From positions 1-12,918 of the forward strand of contig JAUHWE010000055.1 of the NCBI GenBank assembly GCA_030424825.1: a DNA stretch of 12,918 bases, given 5' to 3'. The notes below the pieces were generated by a model. That model made no database searches. It was not told the origin of the DNA and was given only the letters and a program-made list of their open reading frames with translations. The translations under genes and the position numbers were made by a program. Shown here piece by piece: positions 1 to 8,521 of this stretch; the first letter of the stretch is position 1, and every line of letters starts with the position of its first letter. Origin of the DNA: Verrucomicrobiia bacterium. GTDB taxonomy: Bacteria > Verrucomicrobiota > Verrucomicrobiia > Opitutales > Opitutaceae.

Positions 1-1
1 A

Positions 2-355
2 CGTGTGGAAATGCAGGAAATTGAGAAAGAGGACCAACGTCTGGCTTCACTGGGGCTGCCGCCGCTACCCAGACCATGGGAGAATAAGCCGATCCCAATC
101 GATTCCACGGCCAAATTTCGAAATGGATTCGAATATGGCGACATTGTCGAATATCGCCAGCATCTCCTTTCCGAAGCCAATAGAGACCGTTTTGTTCGCT
201 GCTTTATTTCAAAGCTGCTGACCTACGCCAATGGGGAGGAGCCCGATGACTATTGGGAGCTAGGGAAGATATTGTCTAAGTCCGCAGAAAATGAATACCG
301 GATCATTGATACGATTGCGGCTGTGGTGGACAGTCCGCTTTTTCGGGAGGAGTAG
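2..355 (+). CDS. DUF1592/DUF1588/DUF1585-type protein, C-terminal fragment
   Basis: This is the 3' end of a gene that begins before the window; the frame is open from base 2 to a TAG stop at 353-355, giving 117 visible residues. The last ~90 residues look like a DUF1585 domain: an IDSTAKFRNG segment, then a helical region with FISKLLTYANG (compare KLLTYALGR in the family), and a terminal IVDS-like element read here as AAVVDSPLFREE. Such domains end large exported planctomycete/verrucomicrobial proteins that usually also carry PSCyt1 and DUF1592/DUF1588 and whose biochemical role is unknown. Only 17 bases separate it from the next gene, so the two are probably co-transcribed. The family call is by motif recall; the haem-binding part, if present, lies outside the window. 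An alternative internal start (GTG at base 5) is unlikely because homology continues through it. Confidence 0.75.
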   Translation, partial: RVEMQEIEKEDQRLASLGLPPLPRPWENKPIPIDSTAKFRNGFEYGDIVEYRQHLLSEANRDRFVRCFISKLLTYANGEEPDDYWELGKILSKSAENEYRIIDTIAAVVDSPLFREE

Positions 356-372
356 ATTTCTCCTAATTTGTA

Positions 373-3300
373 ATGAAGCCTATTGCGGCAATTTCGATCC
401 TCCTGATCCCGGTCTCTGCGATCGTCGCAGAAGAGGAGTCGATCGATTTTAATCGCGATGTTCGCCCGATCATTTCTGACAAGTGCTTTCAGTGTCACGG
501 CCCCGATGCGGACAATCAGAAATCGGACTTCCGTCTGGATACACGGGAAAGGGCGATCGCTGATCTAGGAGGCTACGCGGGAATCGTTCCCGGAGACCTG
601 GAAGCAAGTGAAGCCCACCACCGAATTTGGGAGGACGAGGTGTTGGAGGATCGCATGCCGCCTCCGGAGTCCAAGCTGGCGCTGACTGACTCAGAGAAGC
701 GCATTCTGGATCGCTGGATTTCGGATGGGGCCAATTATGATCAGCACTGGTCGTTCAAGCCAATCGCTCGGCCTGAAATACCGAAGCTTTCTCCAGAAGA
801 TCGAAATTGGGCGACCAATCCCATTGATCATTTCGTCGTTCGCCGATTGCGGATGGAAGGGCTGGAGCCATCGCCCCCAGCTTCGAAAGAGACGCTCATC
901 CGGCGAGCCAGTCTGGATCTGACAGGATTGCCGCCGACGCCTGAAGAGGTAGATGCCTTTTTGAGTGACAGTGCCGAAGGCGCTTGGGAGCGCGTGGTGG
1001 ATAGATTGTTGGCGTCCTCTCGTTACGGCGAGCGAATGGCCTTGGTCTGGCTAGATGCGGCCCGGTATGCCGATTCGGGCGGTTATCAGAATGACATGCG
1101 ACGCAGCCAATGGCCTTGGCGGGACTGGGTCATCGACGCGTACAACGCCAATATGCCTTTCGATCAGTTCACCATCGAGCAGCTTGCCGGTGACTTGCTG
1201 CCGCATCCGACTCGGGATCAGCGATTGGCGACCGCCTTCAATCGCAATCACCGGATTAACAACGAAGGAGGGATCGTCCCCGACGAGTTTATCGTCGAAT
1301 ACGTGGCCGATCGGGTGGAAACGACCTCCACGGTGTGGCTGGGTTTGACTATGAATTGCTCTCGCTGCCACGACCACAAGTACGATCCCATCACGCAGAA
1401 GGACTATTACAGTCTATTCGCCTTTTTCAACAACATCGACGAGCATGGACAGGATGGGACGAGCGCGCCAACGCCAAACATGACGGTCTATACAAAGGGC
1501 AGCGCCGGCGAACACGTACGACTAACGCAAGGTTTGGCGTCCGTTGAGGAACGTATCCACGAACTCCCGCAACGCCGTCGCCAAGACTTTCAAGATTGGA
1601 TAGAAGAGCAGCAAGCGCTTCGCTCCGAAACCTTGCGCCCGCTCAAATCTCTGCCTACCGCCGCACTGCATTTCCCCCTCGATGCGGACGTGAACCGAAC
1701 GACTGTCGATGCGCGGAACTCCTACCGAAAGGGTTTCCTGATCGGTCGATCCGAGAGTGAAGCCCGGCTTGTCAGCGATGCCACATACGGCTCGGGTATT
1801 CGTCTAGGGAGGACCGGCTACATGAAGGTCGCCGACGCCCATGAAGGAGGATTCGATTCCAGGCAGGCTCGAACGTGGTTGGCTCAACTCGATGCCCCGG
1901 TCCGATTTGCCGGGTCGGAAGGGCCGATTCTGGTGATGGCGGAAAAGGATACCCTGAAGGGTTACCGAATTATGCTGGAGGATACGGGTCCTGATAAAGA
2001 CTTCCGCGTATCCTTCCAGCTGATGCAAGATCACGAGAAGGAGAAAGGGATTGAAGTGGTTTCGGGCCCCGTAGTTAAGCCGGGCGAACCCGTTAGACTT
2101 GGCGTCACCTGGGATGGGAGCAATCGAGGAAAAGGCGTCCACCTCTACGTCGATGGCACGCCGGTGCCGACCACCATTCTCTTGGATACTCTCGAAGATT
2201 CCGCGACCAGCGATCTCCCTTTGCTGATTGGAGCTCGGGCGGAAAAGGATGCCCGCGAATTCTTGCGGGACGCCACGCTTAACGCGGGCGTCATTGACGA
2301 TGTCCAGATTTACGATACGGAGTTAAGCCGCGAGGAAATAGGCCTCCTGTCAGGATCTGATCCGAGGGATCTCCTTTTCACCCACGACAGTGAGTCGGTT
2401 CGTTCGGCTTTGGAGGCGGCTTGGATTCGAGAGGATACCGAAGGACAAAGGCTTCTCGCGGAACTGAAGGAGCGAGAGAAGACTTTGAATGCCTTTGAGT
2501 CAAAGGCGACGGTGAAAGTGAGCATCATGAAGGAGACGCCCGGTCTTCGTGACTCTTATGTACTGAATCGAGGGGCTTATGACCAGCCGGATACCAGTGA
2601 GGCGCTGCGTCCGAGGACACTCGAAACGCTGCCTCCGATGAATCCGGCATGGCCGCGAAATCGCTTGGGTCTCGCCCAATGGATCGTCGATCCCAGCAAC
2701 CCGCTCACCGCTCGGGTGGCCGTGAACCGCTATTGGCAAATGTATTTTGGTACCGGCCTCGTAAAGACAGCGGAGGATTTCGGCTCCCAAGGAGAGTCAC
2801 CCAGTCACCCAGAACTGCTTGATTGGCTGGCGAGCGCATTTGTCGACAGTGGCTGGGATGTCAAAGCCATGCAAAAGCGCATCGTTATGAGTTCCACCTA
2901 CCGCCAGTCTTCGCGGGTAACCGAAAAACTGCTGGAGAAAGATCCCGAGAACCGTCTCCTAGCCCGGGGTCCACGCTACCGCCTCAGCGGGCAATCGATT
3001 CGGGATCAGGCTTTGGCGGTATCGGGTCTTCTGGTAGAGCGTGTGGGTGGACCTCCCGTGATGCCGTATCAGCCCGAAGGCCTTTGGGACGAGGTGAGCG
3101 CCAAAGGGTATAAGTACATAGTCGGCGAGGAGGATGATTTGTATCGAAGGAGTCTTTACACCTTTTGGAGGCGAACGGTGCCTCCGCCCTCGATGATGAA
3201 TTTTGACAATGCCTCCCGTGAAGCCTGCTCGGTCTTGACCACCCGTACCAACACGCCCTTACAGGCTTTGAATTTAATGAACGACGAGCAATTCGTGGAA

Positions 3301-3600
3301 GCGGCTCGATCGCTAGCCGAACGCATGCTGCGAGAGGGCGGATCCTCCGTGGAGGAGCAGATCGCATACGGGCACAGGCTCGTTTTGGGTCGCAAGCCGG
3401 ATGCGGATGTCCTCGATATTCTCGTACGCGGCTATAGCGAATATTTGGATACGTATAAGGAGCATCCAGAAAAGGCGAAGGATTTAGTGACCGTTGGCGC
3501 GTCAAGTCCCAGCATTGAGATTGATGCCTCGAAACTCGCTGCCATGTCAGTGGTGGCCAACGTGCTTCTGAACCTAGACGAAACCCTTTCCAAGGAGTAG
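373..3600 (+). CDS. Planctomycete cytochrome c protein: PSCyt1-DUF1549-LamG-DUF1553
   Basis: A 1075-residue exported protein. Residues 1-19 form a Sec signal peptide ending near AIVA. PSCyt1 follows, with a haem c motif CFQCH at C38, C41 and H42 in the family context FNRDVRPIISDKCFQCHGPD. DUF1549 (PSCyt2) spans about 150-350 and holds LIRRASLDLTGLPPTPEEV and a second CxxCH, CSRCHDHKYDPI (C329, C332, H333). A LamG/concanavalin-like beta domain lies at about 430-660 (LHFPLD near its start, IDDVQIYDTELS at its end). DUF1553 (PSD1) spans about 757-1025 with RLGLAQWIVDPSNPLTARV and TRTNTPLQALNLMND. Such genes are typically next to a DUF1501 gene, as here. The molecular function is unknown; periplasmic electron transfer linked to polymer degradation is an inference. 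The ATG at 373 gives the signal peptide directly; no good Shine-Dalgarno precedes it. Confidence 0.93.
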   Translation: MKPIAAISILLIPVSAIVAEEESIDFNRDVRPIISDKCFQCHGPDADNQKSDFRLDTRERAIADLGGYAGIVPGDLEASEAHHRIWEDEVLEDRMPPPESKLALTDSEKRILDRWISDGANYDQHWSFKPIARPEIPKLSPEDRNWATNPIDHFVVRRLRMEGLEPSPPASKETLIRRASLDLTGLPPTPEEVDAFLSDSAEGAWERVVDRLLASSRYGERMALVWLDAARYADSGGYQNDMRRSQWPWRDWVIDAYNANMPFDQFTIEQLAGDLLPHPTRDQRLATAFNRNHRINNEGGIVPDEFIVEYVADRVETTSTVWLGLTMNCSRCHDHKYDPITQKDYYSLFAFFNNIDEHGQDGTSAPTPNMTVYTKGSAGEHVRLTQGLASVEERIHELPQRRRQDFQDWIEEQQALRSETLRPLKSLPTAALHFPLDADVNRTTVDARNSYRKGFLIGRSESEARLVSDATYGSGIRLGRTGYMKVADAHEGGFDSRQARTWLAQLDAPVRFAGSEGPILVMAEKDTLKGYRIMLEDTGPDKDFRVSFQLMQDHEKEKGIEVVSGPVVKPGEPVRLGVTWDGSNRGKGVHLYVDGTPVPTTILLDTLEDSATSDLPLLIGARAEKDAREFLRDATLNAGVIDDVQIYDTELSREEIGLLSGSDPRDLLFTHDSESVRSALEAAWIREDTEGQRLLAELKEREKTLNAFESKATVKVSIMKETPGLRDSYVLNRGAYDQPDTSEALRPRTLETLPPMNPAWPRNRLGLAQWIVDPSNPLTARVAVNRYWQMYFGTGLVKTAEDFGSQGESPSHPELLDWLASAFVDSGWDVKAMQKRIVMSSTYRQSSRVTEKLLEKDPENRLLARGPRYRLSGQSIRDQALAVSGLLVERVGGPPVMPYQPEGLWDEVSAKGYKYIVGEEDDLYRRSLYTFWRRTVPPPSMMNFDNASREACSVLTTRTNTPLQALNLMNDEQFVEAARSLAERMLREGGSSVEEQIAYGHRLVLGRKPDADVLDILVRGYSEYLDTYKEHPEKAKDLVTVGASSPSIEIDASKLAAMSVVANVLLNLDETLSKE
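3592..3597 (+). promoter_or_regulatory. Shine-Dalgarno-like AAGGAG for the DUF1501 gene
   Basis: AAGGAG lies immediately before the TAG stop of the cytochrome gene and 12 bases before the ATG at 3610. It is the best ribosome-binding match in the window and suggests translational coupling. The spacing is longer than the usual optimum, so the assignment is moderate. Confidence 0.4.
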
Positions 3601-3609
3601 CTTAAGCAG

Positions 3610-5052
3610 ATGGACCCAATTACAGAGAACCAGCTTTTATTGAACCGACGACAATTCTTCGGGAAAACCGCGACGGGTCTGGGAGCCGCTGCTCTCGCTA
3701 GTCTGTTGGGCCGTGATCTAATGGCGGAAAATGGGCCGGGCAATGCGTTTCCCAATTTTGCCCCCAAGGCAAAACGAGTGATTTATCTCTTCCAGTCGGG
3801 AGCGCCGTCTCAGCTGGATCTGTTTGATTGGAAGCCGGAGTTGCGGAAGCGTTATGCGACCGATCTGCCGGATTCCATTCGCGGAGACCAAAGGGTTACG
3901 GGTATGACAGTGGGACAGAAGCGATTTCCGATTGCCCCCACGATTTACGATTTCAAACGACGAGGAGAGAGTGGGGCCTGGGTAAGCGAGCTCATGCCGC
4001 ATATCGGGCGCATCGCCGATAAGCTGTGCTTTATCAAATCGATGTATACGGAAGCCATCAATCACGATCCCGCGATTACCTTCTTCCAAACGGGCTCTCA
4101 AATCGCGGGTCGCCCGAGCGTGGGTTCCTGGCTATCCTACGGACTGGGGAGCATGAACGAAAACCTTCCGGCCTTCGTAGCCATGGTGTCAACCGGTACT
4201 GGCCGACCCGGTGGCCAGCCGCTATACGATCGCTTGTGGGGGAGCGGGTTTTTGCCTACGACGCACCAGGGGATTCGTTTCCGGGGAATCGGCGATCCGG
4301 TTTTGTATTTGAATAATCCCGACGGGATGGATCGATCCACGCGTCGACGGATGCTGGATGATCTGAATGCGATTAATCAAAAGAAGTACGAAGAATCGGG
4401 AGATCCCGAGGTGGCCACTCGCATTGCCCAATACGAACTTGCCTACCGAATGCAGACTTCCGTGCCCGAATTGACCGATCTATCGAGTGAGCCGGAATCG
4501 ACCTTCGAAGCTTATGGTCCCGAGTCGCGGAAACGGGGCACGTTTGCCAACAATTGTATATTGGCCAGACGGCTCGTCGAGCGTGACGTGCGCTTTGTGC
4601 AGCTATTCCATATGGGCTGGGATCAGCATAAGGTGCTTCCAGACCAGATTCCCGGGCAATGCTACGATACGGATCAGGCATCGTCCGCTCTTATTGAAGA
4701 CCTAGAACGGCGAGGGCTTTTGGAAGACACCTTGGTGATCTGGGGCGGGGAGTTCGGGCGCACGGTCTATTGCCAAGGAACATTGACCGAAGACAACTAC
4801 GGACGGGATCATCATCCGCGATGCTTTACCATCTTCATGGCCGGGGCGGGTGTCAGACCAGGTATCACATACGGCGAGACGGATGAATTTGGATACAACA
4901 TCACCGAAAATTCCGTCCATGTGCACGATTTGCACGCGACCCTGCTTCACCTTCTCGGAATAGACCACGAGCGACTCACCTACAAATTCCAAGGCCGACG
5001 CTATCGTCTGACCGATGTACATGGACATTTGGTGAAGGGGATCATGGCTTAG
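3610..5052 (+). CDS. DUF1501 family protein, Tat-exported
   Basis: A 480-residue protein with a twin-arginine signal at residues 12-35: [12 protein letters not shown] (R13, R14) followed by a hydrophobic stretch [10 protein letters not shown]. The body matches DUF1501, a family related in fold to alkaline phosphatases and sulfatases: [20 protein letters not shown] at about 53-72, GWDQH (D338, H340) after a conserved FVQLFHM strand, GGEFGRT at 379-385, GRDHHP just after, and a C-terminal [20 protein letters not shown] that closes the family. The length is normal. The gene starts 9 bases after the upstream PSCyt1/DUF1549/DUF1553 gene, and this pairing is a recurrent one in planctomycetes and verrucomicrobia, which argues for joint function. 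No enzymatic activity is established for the family. The RR signal fits folding in the cytoplasm before export. Confidence 0.93.
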   Translation: MDPITENQLLLNRRQFFGKTATGLGAAALASLLGRDLMAENGPGNAFPNFAPKAKRVIYLFQSGAPSQLDLFDWKPELRKRYATDLPDSIRGDQRVTGMTVGQKRFPIAPTIYDFKRRGESGAWVSELMPHIGRIADKLCFIKSMYTEAINHDPAITFFQTGSQIAGRPSVGSWLSYGLGSMNENLPAFVAMVSTGTGRPGGQPLYDRLWGSGFLPTTHQGIRFRGIGDPVLYLNNPDGMDRSTRRRMLDDLNAINQKKYEESGDPEVATRIAQYELAYRMQTSVPELTDLSSEPESTFEAYGPESRKRGTFANNCILARRLVERDVRFVQLFHMGWDQHKVLPDQIPGQCYDTDQASSALIEDLERRGLLEDTLVIWGGEFGRTVYCQGTLTEDNYGRDHHPRCFTIFMAGAGVRPGITYGETDEFGYNITENSVHVHDLHATLLHLLGIDHERLTYKFQGRRYRLTDVHGHLVKGIMA

Positions 5053-5108
5053 AAAGTGTAAACTAAGTAAGGAGCCGTTTTTCCAGTCTCTAGAAATGTC
5101 GTGCTTGC

Positions 5109-6683
5109 ATGAAATGCGAGTTAGCTGAAACTTCTACGAATTCCAAAATCATGACCAAGACAACCTACCCCTTCCGAAAGACCCTTCGGTCAACCTTGCG
5201 TTGGCTCTCAATTGGGAAGCGCCTGATAATCGCTCTGGCGCTTTGCTCTTTGGATACGCAGGCGAATGAGGGAGAGGCGAAACCTAACATCATTTTCCTG
5301 TTGGCTGATGATATGGGTTACGGGGATTTGGGTTGTTTCGGTTCGCCGATTATCGAGTCGCCGAATCTTGACCGACTTGCGGCGGAAGGCATGAAACTCA
5401 ACCAATGCTATTCTGCCAGTCCGAATTGCTCGCCCGCTCGAGCCGGCATGTTGACCGGACGGAGCCCGTATCGAGTTGGCATGTACGACTTTGCTCGATT
5501 CAAACCGCTCCATATTCCAGTGGAGGAAACGACGGTTGCCGAAAAGCTGAAGGATGCGGGCTATCAAACCATGTTTGCAGGGAAGTGGCACTGCTCGGGA
5601 GACTTCGAGTCCGGTGAGCAACCTTATCCTGGGGACCACGGGTTCGATCACTGGCTCGCGAACGCAACTAACTTTGGAAAGGACCCGGAGGATTTCAGGC
5701 GCAACGGAGTGCCAGCCGGCAAAATTGAGGGATGGATGAGTGAATTGGTGGTCAATGAAGCGATGGAGTGGATTGAGGCTCGTGATGAGGAGCAGCCGTT
5801 TTTCACCTGCCTTTGGTTTAGTGAGCCGCACACTCCAGTATTGGCTGCGGACGAGTTTCGTGCCCTGTATCCGAAAGAAAAAGTCGCTCCCTACCTAGAA
5901 GGGCTAGCCGTTTCTGGAGGGCCTCAAGTGATTCGGAAACCGGAGTTAGAGAATCCGGATCTTTACTTCGGTTGTGTATCCATGCTGGACCACCACATTG
6001 GAAGGTTGTTGGACTTTTTAGATAGGAAGGGTTTGGCTGACAATACTCTGATTGTATTCACCGCGGACAACGGTCCCGAGCACCGCACAGTAACGGCATT
6101 CGGCAGTTCCGGTCATCTTCGCGGCGCCAAAGGTCACATTCACGAGGGTGGCATTCATGTGCCAGGGATCGTTCGTTGGCCAGGAAGAATTCCAGCAGGC
6201 AAGGTGAGTGAAGAACCAGTGAATGGGACTGACTGGCTACCGACCTTGTGTGCTGCGGCGGGTGTCGACCCCGCTTCCGACCGTACCTTGGATGGGGCAA
6301 ACGTACTGTCGGCCTTAGTGGGTGATGGTCCAGTCAGCCGAGACAGGCCTATGCTTTGGTGGTTGTGGCATGCGCGAGGCGGACGAGAAGTCGCCATGCG
6401 TGATGGGAATTTCAAACTACTCGCCACGATGGAACCTCAGTTGAAACCGGGTGATATCGCCGATGCCAAACAGCCTGAAGGCTGGACGATCATGCAGTTT
6501 ATCAAACAGGCCAGCCTTGGGAGCTTTGCCATGTACGACCTTTCCAAGGATCCTTCGGAAACGACAGATCTCTCTAAAACGCAACCCGAACGGTTTGGCC
6601 GATTGAAAGAGAAGATGATCCGTCTCTACGAAGAAGTTCAGGCGGAAGGCCCGGAGATTCACATGGAGTTCAGAAGGAGGTAG
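5109..6683 (+). CDS. Sulfatase (formylglycine-dependent, type I), exported
   Basis: Hydrolyses sulfate esters, probably in the periplasm or outside the cell; the substrate cannot be read from sequence. The alkaline-phosphatase-like fold is marked by the metal-binding pair D67-D68 in NIIFLLADDMGYGDLG, the signature CSPARAGMLTGR whose C107 would be converted to formylglycine (R111 conserved), GKWH with K159 and H161, PHTP with H241, ADNG with D320 and N321, and GAKGHIHEGG with K341. The usual GKWHLG reads GKWHCSG. The N-terminus is ambiguous: ATG 5109 gives 524 residues, while ATG 5151 (residue 15) leaves a more typical signal peptide with a basic region, LIIALALCSL and a possible cleavage after TQA. 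Neither has a near Shine-Dalgarno; an AAGGAG at 5069-5074 is too far. It follows the DUF1501 gene by 56 bases and may share its transcript. It converges on the gene ending at 6866. Confidence 0.93.
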   Translation: MKCELAETSTNSKIMTKTTYPFRKTLRSTLRWLSIGKRLIIALALCSLDTQANEGEAKPNIIFLLADDMGYGDLGCFGSPIIESPNLDRLAAEGMKLNQCYSASPNCSPARAGMLTGRSPYRVGMYDFARFKPLHIPVEETTVAEKLKDAGYQTMFAGKWHCSGDFESGEQPYPGDHGFDHWLANATNFGKDPEDFRRNGVPAGKIEGWMSELVVNEAMEWIEARDEEQPFFTCLWFSEPHTPVLAADEFRALYPKEKVAPYLEGLAVSGGPQVIRKPELENPDLYFGCVSMLDHHIGRLLDFLDRKGLADNTLIVFTADNGPEHRTVTAFGSSGHLRGAKGHIHEGGIHVPGIVRWPGRIPAGKVSEEPVNGTDWLPTLCAAAGVDPASDRTLDGANVLSALVGDGPVSRDRPMLWWLWHARGGREVAMRDGNFKLLATMEPQLKPGDIADAKQPEGWTIMQFIKQASLGSFAMYDLSKDPSETTDLSKTQPERFGRLKEKMIRLYEEVQAEGPEIHMEFRRR

Positions 6684-6767
6684 AGTTGATCGGACGTGTG
6701 GGATCTGAAAAATTCTTGATCTACTAGAAAAGTAATACTTTTTGGCTGTTGGACCCAATCTTATTCT

Positions 6768-6842
6768 GTAGGGGCGTCGCTTGCGGCGACCGCAGAAGTG
6801 GCTTCAAAATACCTACGCGGTCGTCGCAAGCGACGCCCCTAC
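6768..6842. repeat. Inverted pair of REP-like hairpins (GTAG...CTAC), family 1
   Basis: A 75-base palindromic element between convergent genes. The left arm (6768-6793) and right arm (6817-6842) are inverted copies of each other with 25 of 26 positions matching, around a 23-base spacer. Each arm is itself a REP-like unit: a terminal GTAG, a G run, then a small hairpin CGTCGC-TT-GCGACG (the left copy has GCGGCG, one G-T pair). GTAG followed by a hairpin is the known hallmark of REP sequences mobilised by RAYT (Y1 tyrosine) transposases, and an inverted pair is the BIME layout. It may also work as a bidirectional terminator. No RAYT gene is in the window. Confidence 0.85.
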
Positions 6843-6865
6843 ATTCCACGACAGTTTCAATTGAA

Positions 6866-8512
6866 CTATTCGGCGTTCTCCAGAACTTGCTTGTCGGCGA
6901 GCAACTGGGATCTAAGTTGCTTTCGATCGATTTTCTGGACAGACGTATTTTGATCAATCGCCTGGCAGGCGGCGGTAGCGGCAGACTGTCCAAGAATCAT
7001 AAATACAGGCTCCATTCGAATCGACCCGAAGGCGATGTGGGAGCTGGATACGCATACAGGAACGAGCAGATTCTCGCATTCCTCTTGTTTGGGAATGAGC
7101 GACCCGTATGATATTTGATAAGGTTGCTTTGGCTTCACGCCGATATCGCCTTCGTTCTGAACAAAACCATCTGGCTTTACGTATCGCTGCGTGTTGTGGG
7201 AATCCAGCGAATACGAGCCCATGCCAACGGAGTGGGGAACTATTCGCTTTCCGAGAGTGTCCCCTTCGGTCATAACGTACTCGCCGATCATGCGCCGCGC
7301 TTCCCGAACATAGATTTGGTGGGGCCAGTGGCCGTTGTCCATAAACTCGTCCTTGGCGAGTCCCCAGCGATTCATCTCATTTTGAATCTCTGACGGTATT
7401 CGGGGATCGTTGGCGATGAAGTACATCAGCCCTTTTTGGTAAACTTCATGTTCTTTTATGATCTCCTTTCTTCGTTCGTACGACGCTTCGGGATAGTCGT
7501 AGTTCATACCGATGTTATCCGTGCTAAACGGTCCGTGGTTGTTGGTGTCGGTCTTGTGGTTGGGGAGCGGGTCGAACTTCTGGAAGTAGTCGCGGCGACC
7601 CGTATCGAAAACGCGGACTAGAAGCTCGTATTGATTCGGGTCGTATCCGGGAGGCTGGGGAAAGGGGACTCGATTGTCTGGGTTGCTGGAAAGGCACATG
7701 CGGAAACAGTATGCTTGGAGCTTATTGTCACCTTCACCCCTCACACCGGGGTCTTCTGCAGAAATGCGCGGCAGCAATCCGCTGCTTGGGTCACCAGGAA
7801 CGACGTAAGGGCTTATATCCGATTGAAACCAGTGATTGTGATGGAGAGTTCCAACTTGCACGCCATTCCATTCTTCGCCGTACACGCTATTGGCCTCGCG
7901 CCCGACATGATAGGACACTCCGGTCGCTGCCATCAAATCACCCTCATAAGTAGCGTCGATGAACATACTTCCGGCGAATACCTTTCCACTGAGAGTAGTG
8001 ATCTGTTTGATACGACCACTATTTTTCTGGACGCCGTTTTTGCGGTCCAGCCACTCGTCACGAAAGACCGGAATATCGTACTCAGTCACAAAGTCCTCGA
8101 AGATGTTTTCGGCAACATGCGGTTCGAATATCCACATGGTGCGGGCATCGCCGTCGATAGCTGGGGTACCTTGACCTCGATTTCCGTACTCCTCCCGATC
8201 CTGCCATTTCCAAGCGTCGGCTTTTTGGTAGTGATCGTAGACCCGCTGATAGAACTCTCTCGAAAGCCCGCCAATGACTTCTTTGTTGCCTGAGTCGGTC
8301 CAGCCAAGCCCACCTGAGCTTAAACCGCCCAAGTGCGAATCCGGACAAACGATGGCAACGGATTTACCCATTCGTTTCGCCTGGACAGCTGCGGTAATGG
8401 CTCCGGACGTTCCTCCGTACACCACGATGTCGTAGTTATGGGGCTCTTCGCGTTGGGCACAGGAGGCGAGAAAGAGACAGAAAGCGGCTAGTAGGGCAGG
8501 GAGGGAGCGCAT
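6866..8512 (-). CDS. FAD-dependent oxidoreductase, predicted lipoprotein
   Basis: A 548-residue protein of the FAD_oxidored family common in planctomycetes and verrucomicrobia. Residues 1-18 are a lipoprotein signal with lipobox LASC (C18), so it should be anchored in a membrane facing the periplasm. The Rossmann dinucleotide motif is at 27-42, YDIVVYGGTSGAITAA (G33, G34, G37), followed by HLGGLSSGGLGWTDSG typical of this family. A mid-chain MFIDATYEGDLMAATGVSYHVGREA and the C-terminal SIRMEPVFMILGQSAATAA complete the FAD-binding fold. The substrate is unknown; relatives are guessed to act on sugars or hydroxy acids. Upstream on the same strand lies a decayed aldo/keto reductase ending 10 bases before this start. 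The start ATG at 8510-8512 gives the lipobox directly; no clear Shine-Dalgarno is seen. It converges with the sulfatase ending at 6683. Confidence 0.92.
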   Translation of the reverse strand: MRSLPALLAAFCLFLASCAQREEPHNYDIVVYGGTSGAITAAVQAKRMGKSVAIVCPDSHLGGLSSGGLGWTDSGNKEVIGGLSREFYQRVYDHYQKADAWKWQDREEYGNRGQGTPAIDGDARTMWIFEPHVAENIFEDFVTEYDIPVFRDEWLDRKNGVQKNSGRIKQITTLSGKVFAGSMFIDATYEGDLMAATGVSYHVGREANSVYGEEWNGVQVGTLHHNHWFQSDISPYVVPGDPSSGLLPRISAEDPGVRGEGDNKLQAYCFRMCLSSNPDNRVPFPQPPGYDPNQYELLVRVFDTGRRDYFQKFDPLPNHKTDTNNHGPFSTDNIGMNYDYPEASYERRKEIIKEHEVYQKGLMYFIANDPRIPSEIQNEMNRWGLAKDEFMDNGHWPHQIYVREARRMIGEYVMTEGDTLGKRIVPHSVGMGSYSLDSHNTQRYVKPDGFVQNEGDIGVKPKQPYQISYGSLIPKQEECENLLVPVCVSSSHIAFGSIRMEPVFMILGQSAATAACQAIDQNTSVQKIDRKQLRSQLLADKQVLENAE

Positions 8513-8521
8513 AATAACGAG

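Noticed and set aside
2984..3505. Minus-strand open frame of 173 residues
   Set aside because: It is antisense to the conserved DUF1553 domain and rich in Arg/Pro, as expected for a shadow frame.
5096..5128. Ten-codon open frame just before the first sulfatase, as a possible leader peptide
   Set aside because: No near Shine-Dalgarno, no regulatory residue bias and no attenuator hairpin; likely chance.
5208..5831. Minus-strand open frame of 207 residues
   Set aside because: It is the shadow of the sulfatase with C107; it has no recognisable domain or signal peptide.
6749..7111. Plus-strand open frame of 120 residues starting in the first repeat
   Set aside because: It runs through the palindromic repeat and then antisense to the oxidoreductase C-terminus; no protein signature.
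7631..8293. Plus-strand open frame of 220 residues
   Set aside because: It lies entirely antisense to the FAD oxidoreductase, whose protein has clear family motifs; the antisense translation has none.
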